64,000 bases of DNA from Clostridiaceae bacterium (GCA_018432235.1 JAHDLO010000011.1:62001-126000), one strand, 5' to 3'. Shown: positions 27,329 through 37,642, numbered from the stretch's first letter. Notes: a model not told the origin generated them from the letters alone. Numbers and translations are program-made.

Positions 27329-28411
27329 ATGAAGGATTTGGGCTATGAAATCAATTATATAGAGAGTAAAACCATCAAAAAGCTCTATCTTGAATTGACC
27401 GACAGATGTAATTTAGACTGTGCTTTTTGTTATAGAAAGAGCTGGGATAAATGCTTTCAGGACATGTCGCCTGATGTTTACCGTAGGCTTCTTGGGGATA
27501 TAAAAAAGATAGAGGGAATTGAGAGAATTGTTTTGGGTGGTATAGGTGAGCCTACCTTTTTTGTTGGCTTCGATCGGGTGCTGGAGGACCTTAAGGCATA
27601 TAAGCTGCATATTACAACAAACGGGACCCTATTGACGGATGAGCTGGTGGAGAAAATCGTTGATACTGTCAGCTACATCACCGTATCCGTTGATGGCGTA
27701 GCGGATTACTTTGAGGCCATAAGAGGAATTTCACTGGACAGGGTTGTAGAAGGCATTAGACGACTACAGGAGACAAAAAAGAGGAAGAAATCCACCACAC
27801 CAGAGCTACAGCTGCAATTTGTATCCTCAAAAACCAATATAGACAGTCTTTTTCAGGTTATTGATCTGGCAAAGGAGCTGGACTGCTATCAGCTGATTAT
27901 CTCCAATTTGATACCTCAAATTGAGGAGAACAAGGATAAGATATTATATACCAATGAAGGAAATAATAAGGAAATGAAGGATTTGTGGCATCTTGCCAGG
28001 AATTATGCCTTTAGAAAGGGAATCACGATATATTTGCCCAATATTCAGCTGAAGACCGAAAGGGGCTGTAATTTTATAGACGATGTCACCACCTATGTTT
28101 CGGCAGAAGGAGACGTAATACCCTGCTATCGCTTATCACATGATTATGATGAATATGTTTTCGGTAGAAAAAAGAGGGTTACTAAGCATACCTTCGGAAA
28201 TATTATGGATGCTTCACTTTTGGATATTTGGAACAGTAAGGAATATCAGAAATATAGGTATGTCGTTCATAACAATCTCTATCCCTCCTGTATGGACTGC
28301 GATTTAGTGGAGGGCTGTGAGTTCCCCAAGGAAACCCTTGAGGATTGCTTTGGCTGTCTACCCTCATGCGCTGATTGTCTGTGGGGGAGAAAATTTGTAA
28401 TGTGTCCTTAG
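27329..28411 (+). CDS. Radical SAM/SPASM maturase of the tungsten enzyme
   Basis: A 360-residue radical-SAM protein. The N-terminal cluster motif is CNLDCAFCYRKSW (CX3CX2C). A Cys-rich SPASM-like C-terminus contains CMDCDLVEGCEF and CFGCLPSCADCLWG, which would bind further FeS clusters. Proteins of this architecture next to AOR and MoaD genes are annotated as tungsten-cofactor oxidoreductase maturases. The modification they make is not known to me. AAGGAG precedes the ATG. Confidence 0.85.
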   Translation: MKDLGYEINYIESKTIKKLYLELTDRCNLDCAFCYRKSWDKCFQDMSPDVYRRLLGDIKKIEGIERIVLGGIGEPTFFVGFDRVLEDLKAYKLHITTNGTLLTDELVEKIVDTVSYITVSVDGVADYFEAIRGISLDRVVEGIRRLQETKKRKKSTTPELQLQFVSSKTNIDSLFQVIDLAKELDCYQLIISNLIPQIEENKDKILYTNEGNNKEMKDLWHLARNYAFRKGITIYLPNIQLKTERGCNFIDDVTTYVSAEGDVIPCYRLSHDYDEYVFGRKKRVTKHTFGNIMDASLLDIWNSKEYQKYRYVVHNNLYPSCMDCDLVEGCEFPKETLEDCFGCLPSCADCLWGRKFVMCP

Positions 28412-28504
28412 GGTATGTCTTCAAAAAAGCGCCTTGCTTGGAACAAGAATTCAGTAAAATCTGCTCCCTTAGGAGTATTCATACACACCCTAGGAGGTGA
28501 TTCG

Positions 28505-28729
28505 ATGGAAATAAAGGTGCGGCTTTTTGCAACATTAAGGGAAAATAGGGGCAAGGAGCTGATGATCAAGATAGCCAATGGTGATACAGTCAATCAGATT
28601 ATTGCTGAACTCAACATTGAAAAGGAGGAGGTGGCAATACTCCTTATCAATGGCAGAGATGGCCTTTTGGACACTCCTTTAAAGGAAGGGGATGTTGTGT
28701 CAATATTCCCGCCTGTAGGCGGTGGCTGA
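28505..28729 (+). CDS. MoaD/ThiS-like sulfur carrier protein
   Basis: A 74-residue ubiquitin-fold protein ending in PPVGGG; the terminal Gly-Gly is the site of thiocarboxylation in MoaD. It would donate sulfur to molybdopterin. ATG 28505 follows AGGAGGTG. Placement after the AOR maturase suggests a dedicated carrier for the tungsten cofactor rather than the general MoaD. No moaE is nearby. Confidence 0.88.
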   Translation: MEIKVRLFATLRENRGKELMIKIANGDTVNQIIAELNIEKEEVAILLINGRDGLLDTPLKEGDVVSIFPPVGGG

Positions 28730-28756
28730 TTAAATAGATATTACCATCACTTGACT

Positions 28757-28785
28757 AAAGGTACATTTTTATGTACCTTTATTAT
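28757..28785 (+). terminator. Terminator of the AOR-maturase-MoaD unit
   Basis: AAAGGTACAT (28757-28766) and ATGTACCTTT (28771-28780) form a 10-bp stem followed by ATTAT. Confidence 0.7.
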
Positions 28786-28936
28786 GTACAGGGAATTATG
28801 CGTTTTCATTTCTTATACATGGGTATTTTAAGGGATATCCTTCTTATAAAATAAAAACGATGTAGAAAAGTGTCTTAAGGAAAGAAGATCTCGTGTAATC
28901 AGAAGGGACGAGCACTTTTGTATAGGAGGTGGTAGG

Positions 28937-29566
28937 GTGCGCTTTATAGATAGTATAAAGAAGAGTCTCTCATTATTGTTAAACATTCCCTATATACCGG
29001 AGGCCTTTTATACAAGGGGAAAGGGTCCCTTCCTATTGCATATAAGTGATACGCCTGAGGAGATACATGGCTATGTATTAAAGACGGTTAAAAAAATTAA
29101 TCCACAATATATTGTGCATACTGGGGATATCGTAGACAATATAAAGTTGGAGATATACAAAAATAAAAAAATGTCATATGCTAGAGCATTAAAAAGTCTA
29201 GTACAGCAGATGGAAAATACAGGTGCTAAGGGAATTTACTACGCCGTCGGAAATCATGATGATGGGGATATCTTACGGGATACCATAACCCATGGTAGAA
29301 TTATGGGAAAAAATGAAACCTTCATCTTAGGTAAGTATGCCTTTTATGCCAATCATTATCATCAGGAAAAAAGACCTGCGGCCGATTTTCATTTGTTTGG
29401 GCATGCGTTTTCTCCACCGAATAAAAAGGATGGAGATGAAATATTATTAAATGGCACCTTAAATATGTATACAATAGATTTATCCACAGGAGAGGTCTTT
29501 TGTATGCCATATCCCTTAGGGACCAATCAATTTCGCAAAATGGAAAGAGTGAGAATAGGAATTTAA
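28937..29566 (+). CDS. Calcineurin-like metallophosphoesterase
   Basis: A 209-residue protein with the five metal-binding blocks of the family: LHISDTP (here HxSD rather than DxH), VHTGDIVD, VGNHDD, ANHYH and LFGHAF. It has no signal peptide. The substrate is unknown; small family members act on cyclic nucleotides, dinucleotides or protein phosphates. Start GTG 28937 after AGGAGGTGG. The next gene begins 16 bases later, probably the same transcript. Confidence 0.82.
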   Translation: MRFIDSIKKSLSLLLNIPYIPEAFYTRGKGPFLLHISDTPEEIHGYVLKTVKKINPQYIVHTGDIVDNIKLEIYKNKKMSYARALKSLVQQMENTGAKGIYYAVGNHDDGDILRDTITHGRIMGKNETFILGKYAFYANHYHQEKRPAADFHLFGHAFSPPNKKDGDEILLNGTLNMYTIDLSTGEVFCMPYPLGTNQFRKMERVRIGI

Positions 29567-29582
29567 AAGGGGGGTACTTTTA

Positions 29583-30581
29583 ATGCTGTATTTAAGGATG
29601 GGACCTAGATTTCTATTTGTACGAACAGAGGCGGTGGAGGACTTAAAGGACTATTTGATAAGAGAGCTGGAGGGGGAGACCGTTAGCTTCCATCAGGGAC
29701 TGGACAATGCCTCTGATGATTGTACCCTTTGCTTCTTGACGGATACAGATAAAATAAGAACTTCAATCGAGGATGCAAAAGAGATTATATTGATTAAGGA
29801 GGTGGCTTCCGTATGCCTGGCAAGCATAATCAACAGTCATATTGGAGAGCTGCTACACCGTGTAGATATGGGACCGGCTTCAATGGTTATGCGGATTGCC
29901 GGCAATGAAGCGAAAATCATTGAAAGACTTAAACGGGATTTTAACGGAGAACCAGTGGATTGGGAGGAAGGCATAAGAAAAGGAGAAAAAGGAGATACAA
30001 TACTATCCTTGACGCAAAAACCAATAAATGAAGGAATAAGAGAGAGGGATTTTATTGTGCCCAGTATTCTGCTGCCGCATCCTGCCTCCTATATTCAGAA
30101 AAAGCTGAGAAATGAAGGGCTTCTGTATATCACCCAAAGTCTAGACAGAGGCGAATGGTACGAGTTCAGGATAAATATATATGACTCCTATGGTAAGTAT
30201 AATGAGCATTATCAAAGGCTGATATATATCTTATCGGTTCTGGAAATAGGAATGGTATTGGGTGAGTCATGGACTAAGGATCATGCGCTTATGCTCTATT
30301 CCGTTCTGGCCTTTCAGATAAGACTTTTCACCTTCTATACGCCAATAGAGATAAAAAAGCTGCTGATGAGCCTGGAGTACAATCTTGAGGGCAAGCGGTT
30401 GGTGGATTTTGACCTGTATTATCGAAATAAAAAGATATCATGGAGAGATGTGGATAAAAGCAAAGCAAAAAGATATAAGGAAGAGATATGTAGGGGCTTT
30501 CGGCTAGAGCTGTACGAAAGATTAGCGGATAAGGACCGTGAAAGGCTTCTGGAGATGGAGGAGGGCTTAAATCAGAATTAA
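29583..30581 (+). CDS. Unrecognised 332-residue cytoplasmic protein
   Basis: I do not recognise this protein. It is charged, soluble and probably two-domain: an N-terminal mixed alpha/beta part (~1-150, with FVRTEAVEDLKDYLIRE and LTDTDKIRT), and a C-terminal part rich in aromatic residues (RGEWYEFRINIYDSYGKYN). No signal peptide or membrane segment and no catalytic motif that I can name. AAAGGGGGG precedes the ATG, and it is probably co-transcribed with the phosphoesterase and nitroreductase genes. Confidence 0.65.
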   Translation: MLYLRMGPRFLFVRTEAVEDLKDYLIRELEGETVSFHQGLDNASDDCTLCFLTDTDKIRTSIEDAKEIILIKEVASVCLASIINSHIGELLHRVDMGPASMVMRIAGNEAKIIERLKRDFNGEPVDWEEGIRKGEKGDTILSLTQKPINEGIRERDFIVPSILLPHPASYIQKKLRNEGLLYITQSLDRGEWYEFRINIYDSYGKYNEHYQRLIYILSVLEIGMVLGESWTKDHALMLYSVLAFQIRLFTFYTPIEIKKLLMSLEYNLEGKRLVDFDLYYRNKKISWRDVDKSKAKRYKEEICRGFRLELYERLADKDRERLLEMEEGLNQN

Positions 30582-30658
30582 AATTGTGAGAAAAATCATG
30601 GTGACACAACCACCCAATGGGTATATATTTAAAAATATATCAGGAAGGGGGTAGTAAT

Positions 30659-31477
30659 ATGAGGTATAAGCATCTATTGGAGGAAAGGAGATCCTGCCGA
30701 AGCTTTAGAGATGAGGCAGTTGATTCCGTAATAATAGCAGAGCTTTTTACCTACGGACACTATATTAAAAGGCTGGAGGACACAATTCATACCAGCTTCG
30801 CTTATATCGATAAGGGCTCAACGAGAGAGGCAGCGTTATCTGGAAGGGTAGGATACAATGGCTTTTGGATTAATGCACCCCATTATGTTGCACTATTGAG
30901 CGAGGAGAAGAAGGGCTATTTAGAAAATGCAGGCTATATGATGGAGGAGTTTTTGTTAAAGACGGTGGAATTGGGTCTGGCCTCCTGCTGGCTAAGCATA
31001 GAAAAGGAGGAGGGGCTGAAGGAGGAGCTTGGCGTAACGGCAGCAGGAAAAATTGTTGCACTAGCTGCAATTGGCTATCCAAAGAAGCCTTTACCCTATA
31101 TGCCTAAGGATACCTCCTATAGAGAGGCAATATCCGACTTTATATTTCAGGAGGTATGGGACAACAAGCCGAAGCCAGAGGAGCTGGAGCTTAGGGGTCT
31201 ACAGGATATATTCCTTCATCTGAGAAAAGCCCCTTCGTGGAAAAATCATCAGCCATGGCGGTTTATAATCAGGCAGCAGGAGGTCCTTTTATGTATAGGA
31301 GGCAGGGAGCAAAGTAGTTCTCTTGGCTTAGATTCAGGGATTATGAAGCTCTATATGGAAAATATCTTCAAGGATGAGGGTATAGATGCAAAATGGAGAA
31401 AGGACTTCAACAGTGAAGAATATTCCCCCTGCGGTATACCTGAGGACTATAAGCTAATAGGCATACTGATGATATAA
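30659..31477 (+). CDS. Nitroreductase-family protein
   Basis: A 272-residue protein. It begins with [20 protein letters not shown], the FMN-phosphate binding start of nitroreductases, and has [23 protein letters not shown] and [12 protein letters not shown]. The second half repeats nitroreductase-like features ([14 protein letters not shown]). This resembles the two-copy 'putative TM nitroreductase' group. An FMN-dependent oxidoreductase role is likely; the substrate is unknown. ATG 30659 with AAGGGGG is chosen over an upstream in-frame start. Confidence 0.75.
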   Translation: MRYKHLLEERRSCRSFRDEAVDSVIIAELFTYGHYIKRLEDTIHTSFAYIDKGSTREAALSGRVGYNGFWINAPHYVALLSEEKKGYLENAGYMMEEFLLKTVELGLASCWLSIEKEEGLKEELGVTAAGKIVALAAIGYPKKPLPYMPKDTSYREAISDFIFQEVWDNKPKPEELELRGLQDIFLHLRKAPSWKNHQPWRFIIRQQEVLLCIGGREQSSSLGLDSGIMKLYMENIFKDEGIDAKWRKDFNSEEYSPCGIPEDYKLIGILMI

Positions 31478-31482
31478 AAGCG

Positions 31483-31506
31483 AGCCCTTTCACAAGGGCT
31501 TTTCTG
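31483..31506 (+). terminator. Terminator of the nitroreductase gene
   Basis: AGCCCTT and AAGGGCT pair around CACA, followed by TTTTCT. Confidence 0.8.
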
Positions 31507-31542
31507 TTGGTATAATTATGCATACAATATTCATTATTAATG

Positions 31543-31571
31543 TTGAAGTCCGACTAAGATTATGTTACGAT
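31543..31571 (+). promoter_or_regulatory. Probable sigma-A promoter of the threonine genes
   Basis: TTGAAG (31543-31548), a 17-base spacer and TACGAT (31566-31571) upstream of the ACT-protein gene. I see no T-box or other riboswitch signature before it. Confidence 0.5.
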
Positions 31572-31625
31572 GTACATAGCACGAGAACATATGTATTTAA
31601 AAAGCATGTAGAAGGGAGAAATAGC

Positions 31626-32072
31626 GTGAATACTGAAAAGGATCGATTTTATATTGTGCATGCCAGGGCTTTACCGGAGGTATTTCATAAGACACTTGCA
31701 GTCAAGGAACTGCTTCAAAAAGGAGATGTCGATACGATACAGGATGCTGTTGAAATTGTTGGAATGAGTAGAAGTGCTTATTATAAGTACAAGGACTTTG
31801 TTTTTCCCTTCCATGAAATGAGTAAGGGCAAGATTATAACCATGTCCATTCAGCTCCAGCATACGCCTGGTGTGTTGTCGATGGTCCTTAATGAAATCGC
31901 AAGGGAACGGGGAAGCGTATTAACCATGAATCAAAATATTCCTCTACATGGTATTGCAAATGTAACTATTACCTTTGAAACAAAGGAGATGAAGATAGAT
32001 ATTGAGGAGCTGATATTACAGCTGAAGCTGATTTCAGGCGTAATGGAAATTGATATTGTCGCAAAAGAATAA
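31626..32072 (+). CDS. PheB-like ACT-domain protein
   Basis: A 148-residue protein with an N-terminal helix-turn-helix-like part ([23 protein letters not shown]) and a C-terminal ACT domain ([19 protein letters not shown]). Length and layout match the Bacillus PheB/UPF0735 family, which often adjoins homoserine and threonine genes. It probably senses an amino acid and regulates the following genes or enzymes. The start is GTG 31626 after AGAAGGGAG; the frame is open farther upstream without a site. Confidence 0.85.
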   Translation: MNTEKDRFYIVHARALPEVFHKTLAVKELLQKGDVDTIQDAVEIVGMSRSAYYKYKDFVFPFHEMSKGKIITMSIQLQHTPGVLSMVLNEIARERGSVLTMNQNIPLHGIANVTITFETKEMKIDIEELILQLKLISGVMEIDIVAKE

Positions 32073-32087
32073 TAGGGGGTTGCTGAT

Positions 32088-33158
32088 ATGTGGACTGGAA
32101 TAATCAATAATTATAAGAAGCTGCTGGAGGTAGGTGAGGAGGAAAGGGTAATCACCCTTGCAGAGGGCAATACGCCTTTAATTCCGGCAGAAAATATAGG
32201 AAAGGCTCTGGGGGGAATAAAGCTTTATCTGAAGTATGAGGGTTTAAATCCCACCGGCTCCTTCAAGGACAGGGGCATGACTATGGCTGTGACAAAGGCT
32301 GTTGCTGCCGGAAGTAAGGCGATTATATGTGCATCTACAGGAAATACCTCTGCCTCTGCTGCTGCCTATGCCGCAAAGGCTGGTCTGAAGTGCTTTGTCC
32401 TCATACCCGACAATAAAATAGCTCTAGGTAAGCTGGCTCAGGCTATAGTTTATGGTGCCATGGTAATACCTGTTAACGGTAATTTTGACGATGCCTTAAA
32501 TATGGTGAGGGAAATAGCCGAAGAGGGTAAGGTGACACTGGTTAATTCAATCAATCCATATCGGTTAATTGGTCAAAAATCTGGAGCCTATGAAGTTTGT
32601 GACCAGCTGGAGGAAGCACCGGATTACCTCGCGATTCCCGTTGGGAATGCAGGGAATATTTCTGCCTACTGGGCAGGCTTTAAGGACTATCATGCCCAGG
32701 GTAAAATTAAAAAGCTTCCCGCAATGCTAGGCTTTCAAGCCGCCGGAGCGGCTCCTATCGTGGAGGGGCATCCCGTCAAGGAACCAGAAACAGTTGCTAC
32801 AGCAATAAGAATCGGAAATCCTGCCAGTTGGGAAAAGGCTGTTGCCGCAAGGGACGAGTCTGTCGGTTTAATTGAGAAGGTAAGCGATGATGAGATTCTG
32901 GCGGCTCAAAGGCTTTTGGCCTCCTCAGAGGGGGTTTTTGCTGAACCAGCCTCCGCTGCAAGCCTTGCGGGCGTTATCAAAAAGGCTGAAGAGGGATTTT
33001 TTAAGGCCGGGGATAAGGTGGTATGTATTCTAACGGGTAATGGGCTGAAGGACCCCAGTGTTGTACAGCCGGAGGAAGCATTAAAGGTCTATGGTGTTGA
33101 TGTAAATGAAATTAAGGCATTGATATATAGCAATTTAGGAGGCAATGGCAATGTTTAA
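32088..33158 (+). CDS. thrC: Threonine synthase
   Basis: A 356-residue PLP enzyme that makes threonine from O-phosphohomoserine. The Schiff-base Lys is in TGSFKDRGMTMAV near residue 60. The phosphate-binding VGNAGNISAYW and the late GVFAEPASAASLAG match the family. GGGGG precedes the ATG. The 3' end overlaps thrB by 8 bases, so the pair is coupled. No homoserine dehydrogenase gene is in the window. Confidence 0.95.
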   Translation: MWTGIINNYKKLLEVGEEERVITLAEGNTPLIPAENIGKALGGIKLYLKYEGLNPTGSFKDRGMTMAVTKAVAAGSKAIICASTGNTSASAAAYAAKAGLKCFVLIPDNKIALGKLAQAIVYGAMVIPVNGNFDDALNMVREIAEEGKVTLVNSINPYRLIGQKSGAYEVCDQLEEAPDYLAIPVGNAGNISAYWAGFKDYHAQGKIKKLPAMLGFQAAGAAPIVEGHPVKEPETVATAIRIGNPASWEKAVAARDESVGLIEKVSDDEILAAQRLLASSEGVFAEPASAASLAGVIKKAEEGFFKAGDKVVCILTGNGLKDPSVVQPEEALKVYGVDVNEIKALIYSNLGGNGNV

Positions 33159-34029
33159 GGTTCAGGTCCCGGCTACAACTGCCAATATCGGGCCGGGCTT
33201 CGATAGTCTAGGTATAGCACTGAGGCTGTATAATACGATTGAAATTGAAGAAATATCAGAGGGACTTGTCATTGAAGCGTCCGGAAGAGATGCAGAGCTC
33301 ATAGAGACGGATGAAGGCAATTTGGTGTATAAAAGCATTAGAAAAGCCCTGGAGAAGATAAACTACAGCCCAAAGGGTCTCTATATAAGGCAGTACAACG
33401 AAATACCCATCAGCAGAGGACTGGGTAGTAGTGCAGCCTGTATAGTTGGCGGACTGCTGGCGGGCAATATGCTGGCGGGCAATATGCTGTCTAAGCAGGA
33501 AATTTTGGAGCTGGCGGTAGAGATGGAGGGGCATCCTGACAATGTTGCCCCAGCTCTTTTAGGGGGGATGGTGGTATCTGCAAAGAGTTCCGGAGCTACA
33601 GCGTATATCAAAATTCCTATTAAGGAAACGTTGGAGTTTTATGCCGCTATACCGGATTTTGGTATGAGTACGAAAATGGCAAGGGAAGCCCTACCCCAAA
33701 GCATCAGTCTGAAGGATGCGGCCTTTAATATCGGTAGAGCCGCATTGTTGGTATCCGCCTTTGCCACCGGTGAATATGATAAAATTTCTATAGGACTTGA
33801 GGACAGATTACATCAGCCCTATAGACTTCCCCTGTTAAAGCCGCTTAAGGAAATATTTCAGCAGGCAGAAGAAAAAAAGCTTAAGAATATTTTCTTGAGC
33901 GGTGCCGGGCCAACGATTATGTACCTAAGCTGGCGAGAGGATAAGTCAGAGGTTGAGGAATTTAAGGATATTATATCAGAACGACCAGAGGCATGGCGTG
34001 TAGAGAGGCTGAAGGTGCATGACGGATAG
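33151..34029 (+). CDS. thrB: Homoserine kinase
   Basis: A 292-residue GHMP kinase. The ATP loop is ISRGLGSSAACIVGG near residue 88, the N-terminal substrate motif is PATTANIGPGFDSLG, and the C-terminal FLSGAGPTIMYL is present. It phosphorylates homoserine for ThrC. The start at ATG 33151, 8 bases after AGGAGG, is preferred; ATG 33145 is too close to the site. A strong terminator follows. Confidence 0.95.
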   Translation: MFKVQVPATTANIGPGFDSLGIALRLYNTIEIEEISEGLVIEASGRDAELIETDEGNLVYKSIRKALEKINYSPKGLYIRQYNEIPISRGLGSSAACIVGGLLAGNMLAGNMLSKQEILELAVEMEGHPDNVAPALLGGMVVSAKSSGATAYIKIPIKETLEFYAAIPDFGMSTKMAREALPQSISLKDAAFNIGRAALLVSAFATGEYDKISIGLEDRLHQPYRLPLLKPLKEIFQQAEEKKLKNIFLSGAGPTIMYLSWREDKSEVEEFKDIISERPEAWRVERLKVHDG

Positions 34030-34044
34030 TGAATAGTGAATAGT

Positions 34045-34082
34045 AAAAAATCACCTGTGACGGGGTCACAGGTGATTTTTAT
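34045..34082. terminator. Bidirectional terminator
   Basis: AAAATCACCTGTGAC and GTCACAGGTGATTTT form a 15-bp stem around GGG with T runs on both strands, between thrB and the convergent chemoreceptor gene. Confidence 0.9.
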
Positions 34083-34086
34083 GTGG

Positions 34087-36063
34087 TTATATTTTGAATT
34101 GCTGTATTTCTGCTGCCAGCTTGTCCGCCAGCATGTTTAACTCCTCTGCTGCTCGGGCAACCTCTTCTACTGCACTGGAGGTTTGCTCCATTGATGCTGT
34201 TACCTGCTGTGAGGCGGCGGCAGTTTCCTCAGAAACTGCAGAGATATTTTCTATGACAGCTACGATTTCATTTCCGTCCTTGGTCATTTCCTCCACATAG
34301 GTATTAATATCATCAATTTTGCCGGTGATTGTGGATATAGCACTGGAAATGTTCTCAAAGGTGTTAGAAACATCCTTTACGGCATCCGTCTGTTCATTGG
34401 TTTGCTTTTTAACCTCAGACATGATCTGCACTGTATTATTGCTCTCGCTTTGAATATCCAGTATGATTTTACTGATCTCGTCAGTGGATTTGCCGGATTG
34501 CTCCGCCAGCTTTCGTATTTCATCTGCGACAACAGCAAAGCCACGTCCGGCTTCACCTGCTCGCGCTGCCTCGATTGCTGCATTTAAGGCCAGTAGATTT
34601 GTCTGTTCTGCTATCTCACTGATGGTATTCAATATCACACCAATTGACTGTGCTTTAGAATCCAGATTAGATATTGCCTGCTCTATTCGGGTAATGGATT
34701 CAATATTTTCTTCAGTTTCGGAGATCAGGCCCTCCACTACGGCAACACCTTTTTTATTAGCGTCCGCCACCATGCCGGAAATCTCATGCATTTCATTAGA
34801 ATTATTGTTTAATTCGTCAAACTTACCTGAAAGTCTATTTGTCATTGAAGCGCCCTTTTCTGCCTCCGCAGCCTGATCAGAGGCACCTCTGGCAATTTCC
34901 TCAACTGTACGGGTAACCTCTTCACTTGAAGCACTGGTTTCCTCTGAGGTGGCAGCTAAGGTGTCGGCAGCGTGGCTTACCTCAGTGGTGATGCTTTGTA
35001 TGGTGCCGATCAAGCTCCCCAGCTGTTGAATCATTTGATTCAAAGACAGTGCGACGCTACCAACCTCATCCTTTGATTTTACTTGGGTACGTATGGTGAA
35101 GTCGCCGCTTCCGATCCTCTTCATATCCTCCGCTAGTAGCTTCAGGGGCTTTGTTATTATACCAGAAAACAAGAAGCCTATGATGATGGCTACAGCAAGA
35201 CCTATGGCGCCGTTCTGCATTGTACTCTTTAATATACTTTCTGTATTTTCAGCCAGCTCCTCATAACGAAGGGTTCCAATCAAACGCCAGCCGGTCTGGG
35301 GTATGGTGGCAAAGTAGGCAAAACGAGGGTCCCCATCTACCTTATATTCCACCAGGTCACTTTCATTTGCAATTACTGCATCCTTTAGGTTCTCAACCGG
35401 AATAGGTATGTCGAATGCATAATCATTGTGAATCAGAAATTTGCCCTCCTGATTAACTAAGGATGCAAAGCCCGTCTGGCCAATCCTTATATCGTTGACC
35501 AGCTCAGTGAGCTTATCCAGAGAAATATCCAGTGCCAGCACCCCAACAAACTCATTATTTCTCTCTGTGTTGTAGATTGGCGACGCAACGGAAATAACCA
35601 GTGTACCAGTGCCCTTGTCTACATATGGATCGGTCCAGATTATTTGCTTTTTATTGAAGGCATCCTGATACCAGGGTCTGATGGTGGGATCAAAGCCCTC
35701 CTCCAGATGCACATCAGGATATATGTACATTTGCTTTTCCTTTGTACCTGCATAAGCATGCATGACATGGGCATTGGCATTGATGTAGGCCTCAAAGGCA
35801 TTGAACATCTCCGCTACTCTGCTCTCATCCTCCAGGATATGCTCTGTAGCATCGTTGCTGCTTAGAACCGCAGCATCCCTTTCCAAGGAGGATAGGAAGA
35901 AATCCATGGATTCAATGGATTTATTTACCACCTGTGTGGCGGTGACCTTTAGCTCCTTTGCAAGTATATCGTTGGCATAATTATAATTCCTATATCCTAA
36001 AAAAGCTGTCGGTAGGGTTATAAGAATTACTAATAGTAATATAATCTTGGAACGTATTGACAT
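34087..36063 (-). CDS. Methyl-accepting chemotaxis protein with dCache sensor
   Basis: A 658-residue chemoreceptor. It has TM1 at ~7-27, an extracellular double-Cache domain to ~270 ([19 protein letters not shown] and [14 protein letters not shown] are typical), and TM2 at ~285-305. A HAMP domain and a signalling coiled coil follow, with the conserved tip [19 protein letters not shown]. dCache domains often bind amino acids, fitting this metabolism, but the ligand is not readable. ATG 36063 follows GGAGGAAT. Confidence 0.93.
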   Translation of the reverse strand: MSIRSKIILLLVILITLPTAFLGYRNYNYANDILAKELKVTATQVVNKSIESMDFFLSSLERDAAVLSSNDATEHILEDESRVAEMFNAFEAYINANAHVMHAYAGTKEKQMYIYPDVHLEEGFDPTIRPWYQDAFNKKQIIWTDPYVDKGTGTLVISVASPIYNTERNNEFVGVLALDISLDKLTELVNDIRIGQTGFASLVNQEGKFLIHNDYAFDIPIPVENLKDAVIANESDLVEYKVDGDPRFAYFATIPQTGWRLIGTLRYEELAENTESILKSTMQNGAIGLAVAIIIGFLFSGIITKPLKLLAEDMKRIGSGDFTIRTQVKSKDEVGSVALSLNQMIQQLGSLIGTIQSITTEVSHAADTLAATSEETSASSEEVTRTVEEIARGASDQAAEAEKGASMTNRLSGKFDELNNNSNEMHEISGMVADANKKGVAVVEGLISETEENIESITRIEQAISNLDSKAQSIGVILNTISEIAEQTNLLALNAAIEAARAGEAGRGFAVVADEIRKLAEQSGKSTDEISKIILDIQSESNNTVQIMSEVKKQTNEQTDAVKDVSNTFENISSAISTITGKIDDINTYVEEMTKDGNEIVAVIENISAVSEETAAASQQVTASMEQTSSAVEEVARAAEELNMLADKLAAEIQQFKI

Positions 36064-36306
36064 AAAATTCCTCCCGTTTCTTATTGTAACATAATGATGC
36101 ATCGCTACCAAAATTTAAAATTCGACAGTTTAACCTGTTTTCCTGCAAAAAAATACTGAGTGATAAAACATTAACATAATATTGTTACTAAGATAAGAAA
36201 TATTGTTTTCTAATCATTTGAAAGGGATCCTTCTACTTTTAAAGTTAATGGATAATTGGTTGCAAGAGGGAAAAAATACTTGTAATTAGAGAGAAGAGGT
36301 GGAAAA

Positions 36307-37614
36307 ATGAGAAAGACTAGGACTTTAGTATTATTTTTTATTTTGCTGGCGTTATCCTCCTGCAGTCCCCTAAGTCGGCCGGAAGAAAAAGATAGTGAAG
36401 TAAAAAAACTGGTGAGGGTAGAGGAGACCAATAAATTTCAAAATCTCAATGGCTTTAAGGCAGAAAAGGGAAAATTTTATTTTAGTGGCATCTTAGAAAA
36501 AAAGCTGGGATTCTTTTCCTTAGATCTTAATAATGGCAAATTGGAAAAGGAGGACTGGGATATTGCAGAATTTGATCTCTATGTTCCTCTTGAAAATCAA
36601 GAAAGCATCATTGTCAATTTTGACGGTGAGCTCTTGCATCGTAAGGAAGGCAAGGACAGGAAAATAGACGAGGATATTTCTGGAGAATATAGTCCCAATA
36701 TATTATTATCTCCTGACAGGCAAATGCTGCTTTACACCAAAGGACCAAGAGAGAAGGCAGCATTATATAGATATGATATAATTAGGGAAGAAAAAAAACT
36801 GATTAAGGATATCATATCCGATGAGGCCTTCTATACCTTTCATTATACAACCCTGTGGAGCAATGCAGCCGGCTATTTTATATATAACAATGAAGAAATC
36901 TATGATGATAAGGGTGTTTTTTACAGTAATATTTCTGCCACCTCCTCCAAATGGTCCCCGAAGGATGATTATATTGCCTATATTCAGGAGCCCAGGAATA
37001 AAGAAGCCGCTAACATACAAATAGGTGATTGGAAATCTAGTATAGGTGAAGCCTTTCATATTTTTGAGCTTAGGACTAAGGAAACTAAAGCGCTTTTTAG
37101 CAGTGGAGAGGGATTCATTGACCCCGTTGATAGTATTCAATGGAGTAAAGACGGTACTAGGGTTGCAATATCTGAAGGTAGAATCATAATGACTGCCAAT
37201 AGAGAGCTGGAAGAAATTCAGTATAAGAAGGTATTGCTTCATGATATAGAGAATAATAAGCAATATGTAATTGATGACATGCCTTACAACCATTACCAAT
37301 TTATATTTAATAGCATCCTCTATGGTAATAATTTTGGTGTGCGGGAGCCCATGGAGATCATTAATTATGAGGAGGCTGTAAGAAATAGCTATGAAAGCCC
37401 CGTCATGCTTAATAGCAACGATTTATTTGTGATTGATTATGGTGAAAGCGGGTATTTTGTCAATGGTAGAAGCTTGATGCAGATAACTCCCAATGGAGAA
37501 GTGACCACATTTTTAAGGCTACCATGGAAAATTGATGAGATGTATATAGACGACACGACGGGGCAGCTGATTATGATTAACGATGCAATGGAGCTGTATC
37601 TGCTTAAGCTATAA
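36307..37614 (+). CDS. Lipoprotein with beta-propeller-like sequence
   Basis: A 435-residue exported protein. The signal peptide ends in a lipobox LALSSC (Cys ~19), so it should be membrane-anchored on the outer face. The mature part contains repeated segments such as SPDRQMLLYTKG, SPKDDYIAYIQE and SKDGTRVAISEG, which resemble WD40-like/TolB propeller blades. Function unknown. GAAGAGGTGG precedes the ATG. It is isolated between an oppositely oriented chemoreceptor and a transporter pair. Confidence 0.7.
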   Translation: MRKTRTLVLFFILLALSSCSPLSRPEEKDSEVKKLVRVEETNKFQNLNGFKAEKGKFYFSGILEKKLGFFSLDLNNGKLEKEDWDIAEFDLYVPLENQESIIVNFDGELLHRKEGKDRKIDEDISGEYSPNILLSPDRQMLLYTKGPREKAALYRYDIIREEKKLIKDIISDEAFYTFHYTTLWSNAAGYFIYNNEEIYDDKGVFYSNISATSSKWSPKDDYIAYIQEPRNKEAANIQIGDWKSSIGEAFHIFELRTKETKALFSSGEGFIDPVDSIQWSKDGTRVAISEGRIIMTANRELEEIQYKKVLLHDIENNKQYVIDDMPYNHYQFIFNSILYGNNFGVREPMEIINYEEAVRNSYESPVMLNSNDLFVIDYGESGYFVNGRSLMQITPNGEVTTFLRLPWKIDEMYIDDTTGQLIMINDAMELYLLKL

Positions 37615-37642
37615 GAGCCTTACTACGAGGGGCTCTTTATTT
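37613..37642 (+). terminator. Terminator of the lipoprotein gene
   Basis: AAGAGCC.. and GGGGCTCTTT pair, followed by ATTT; the stem begins in the stop codon region. Confidence 0.7.

Noticed and set aside
33463..33492. 15-bp tandem repeat CTGGCGGGCAATATG in thrB (LAGNM twice)
   Set aside because: Other homoserine kinases have the same length here (a GLLA-N-LAGN-type segment), so this is not an expansion; the DNA identity may be chance or local codon similarity.
36763..37299. Minus-strand 178-codon hydrophobic frame inside the lipoprotein gene
   Set aside because: Antisense shadow of a gene with signal peptide and ribosome site; no start context of its own.
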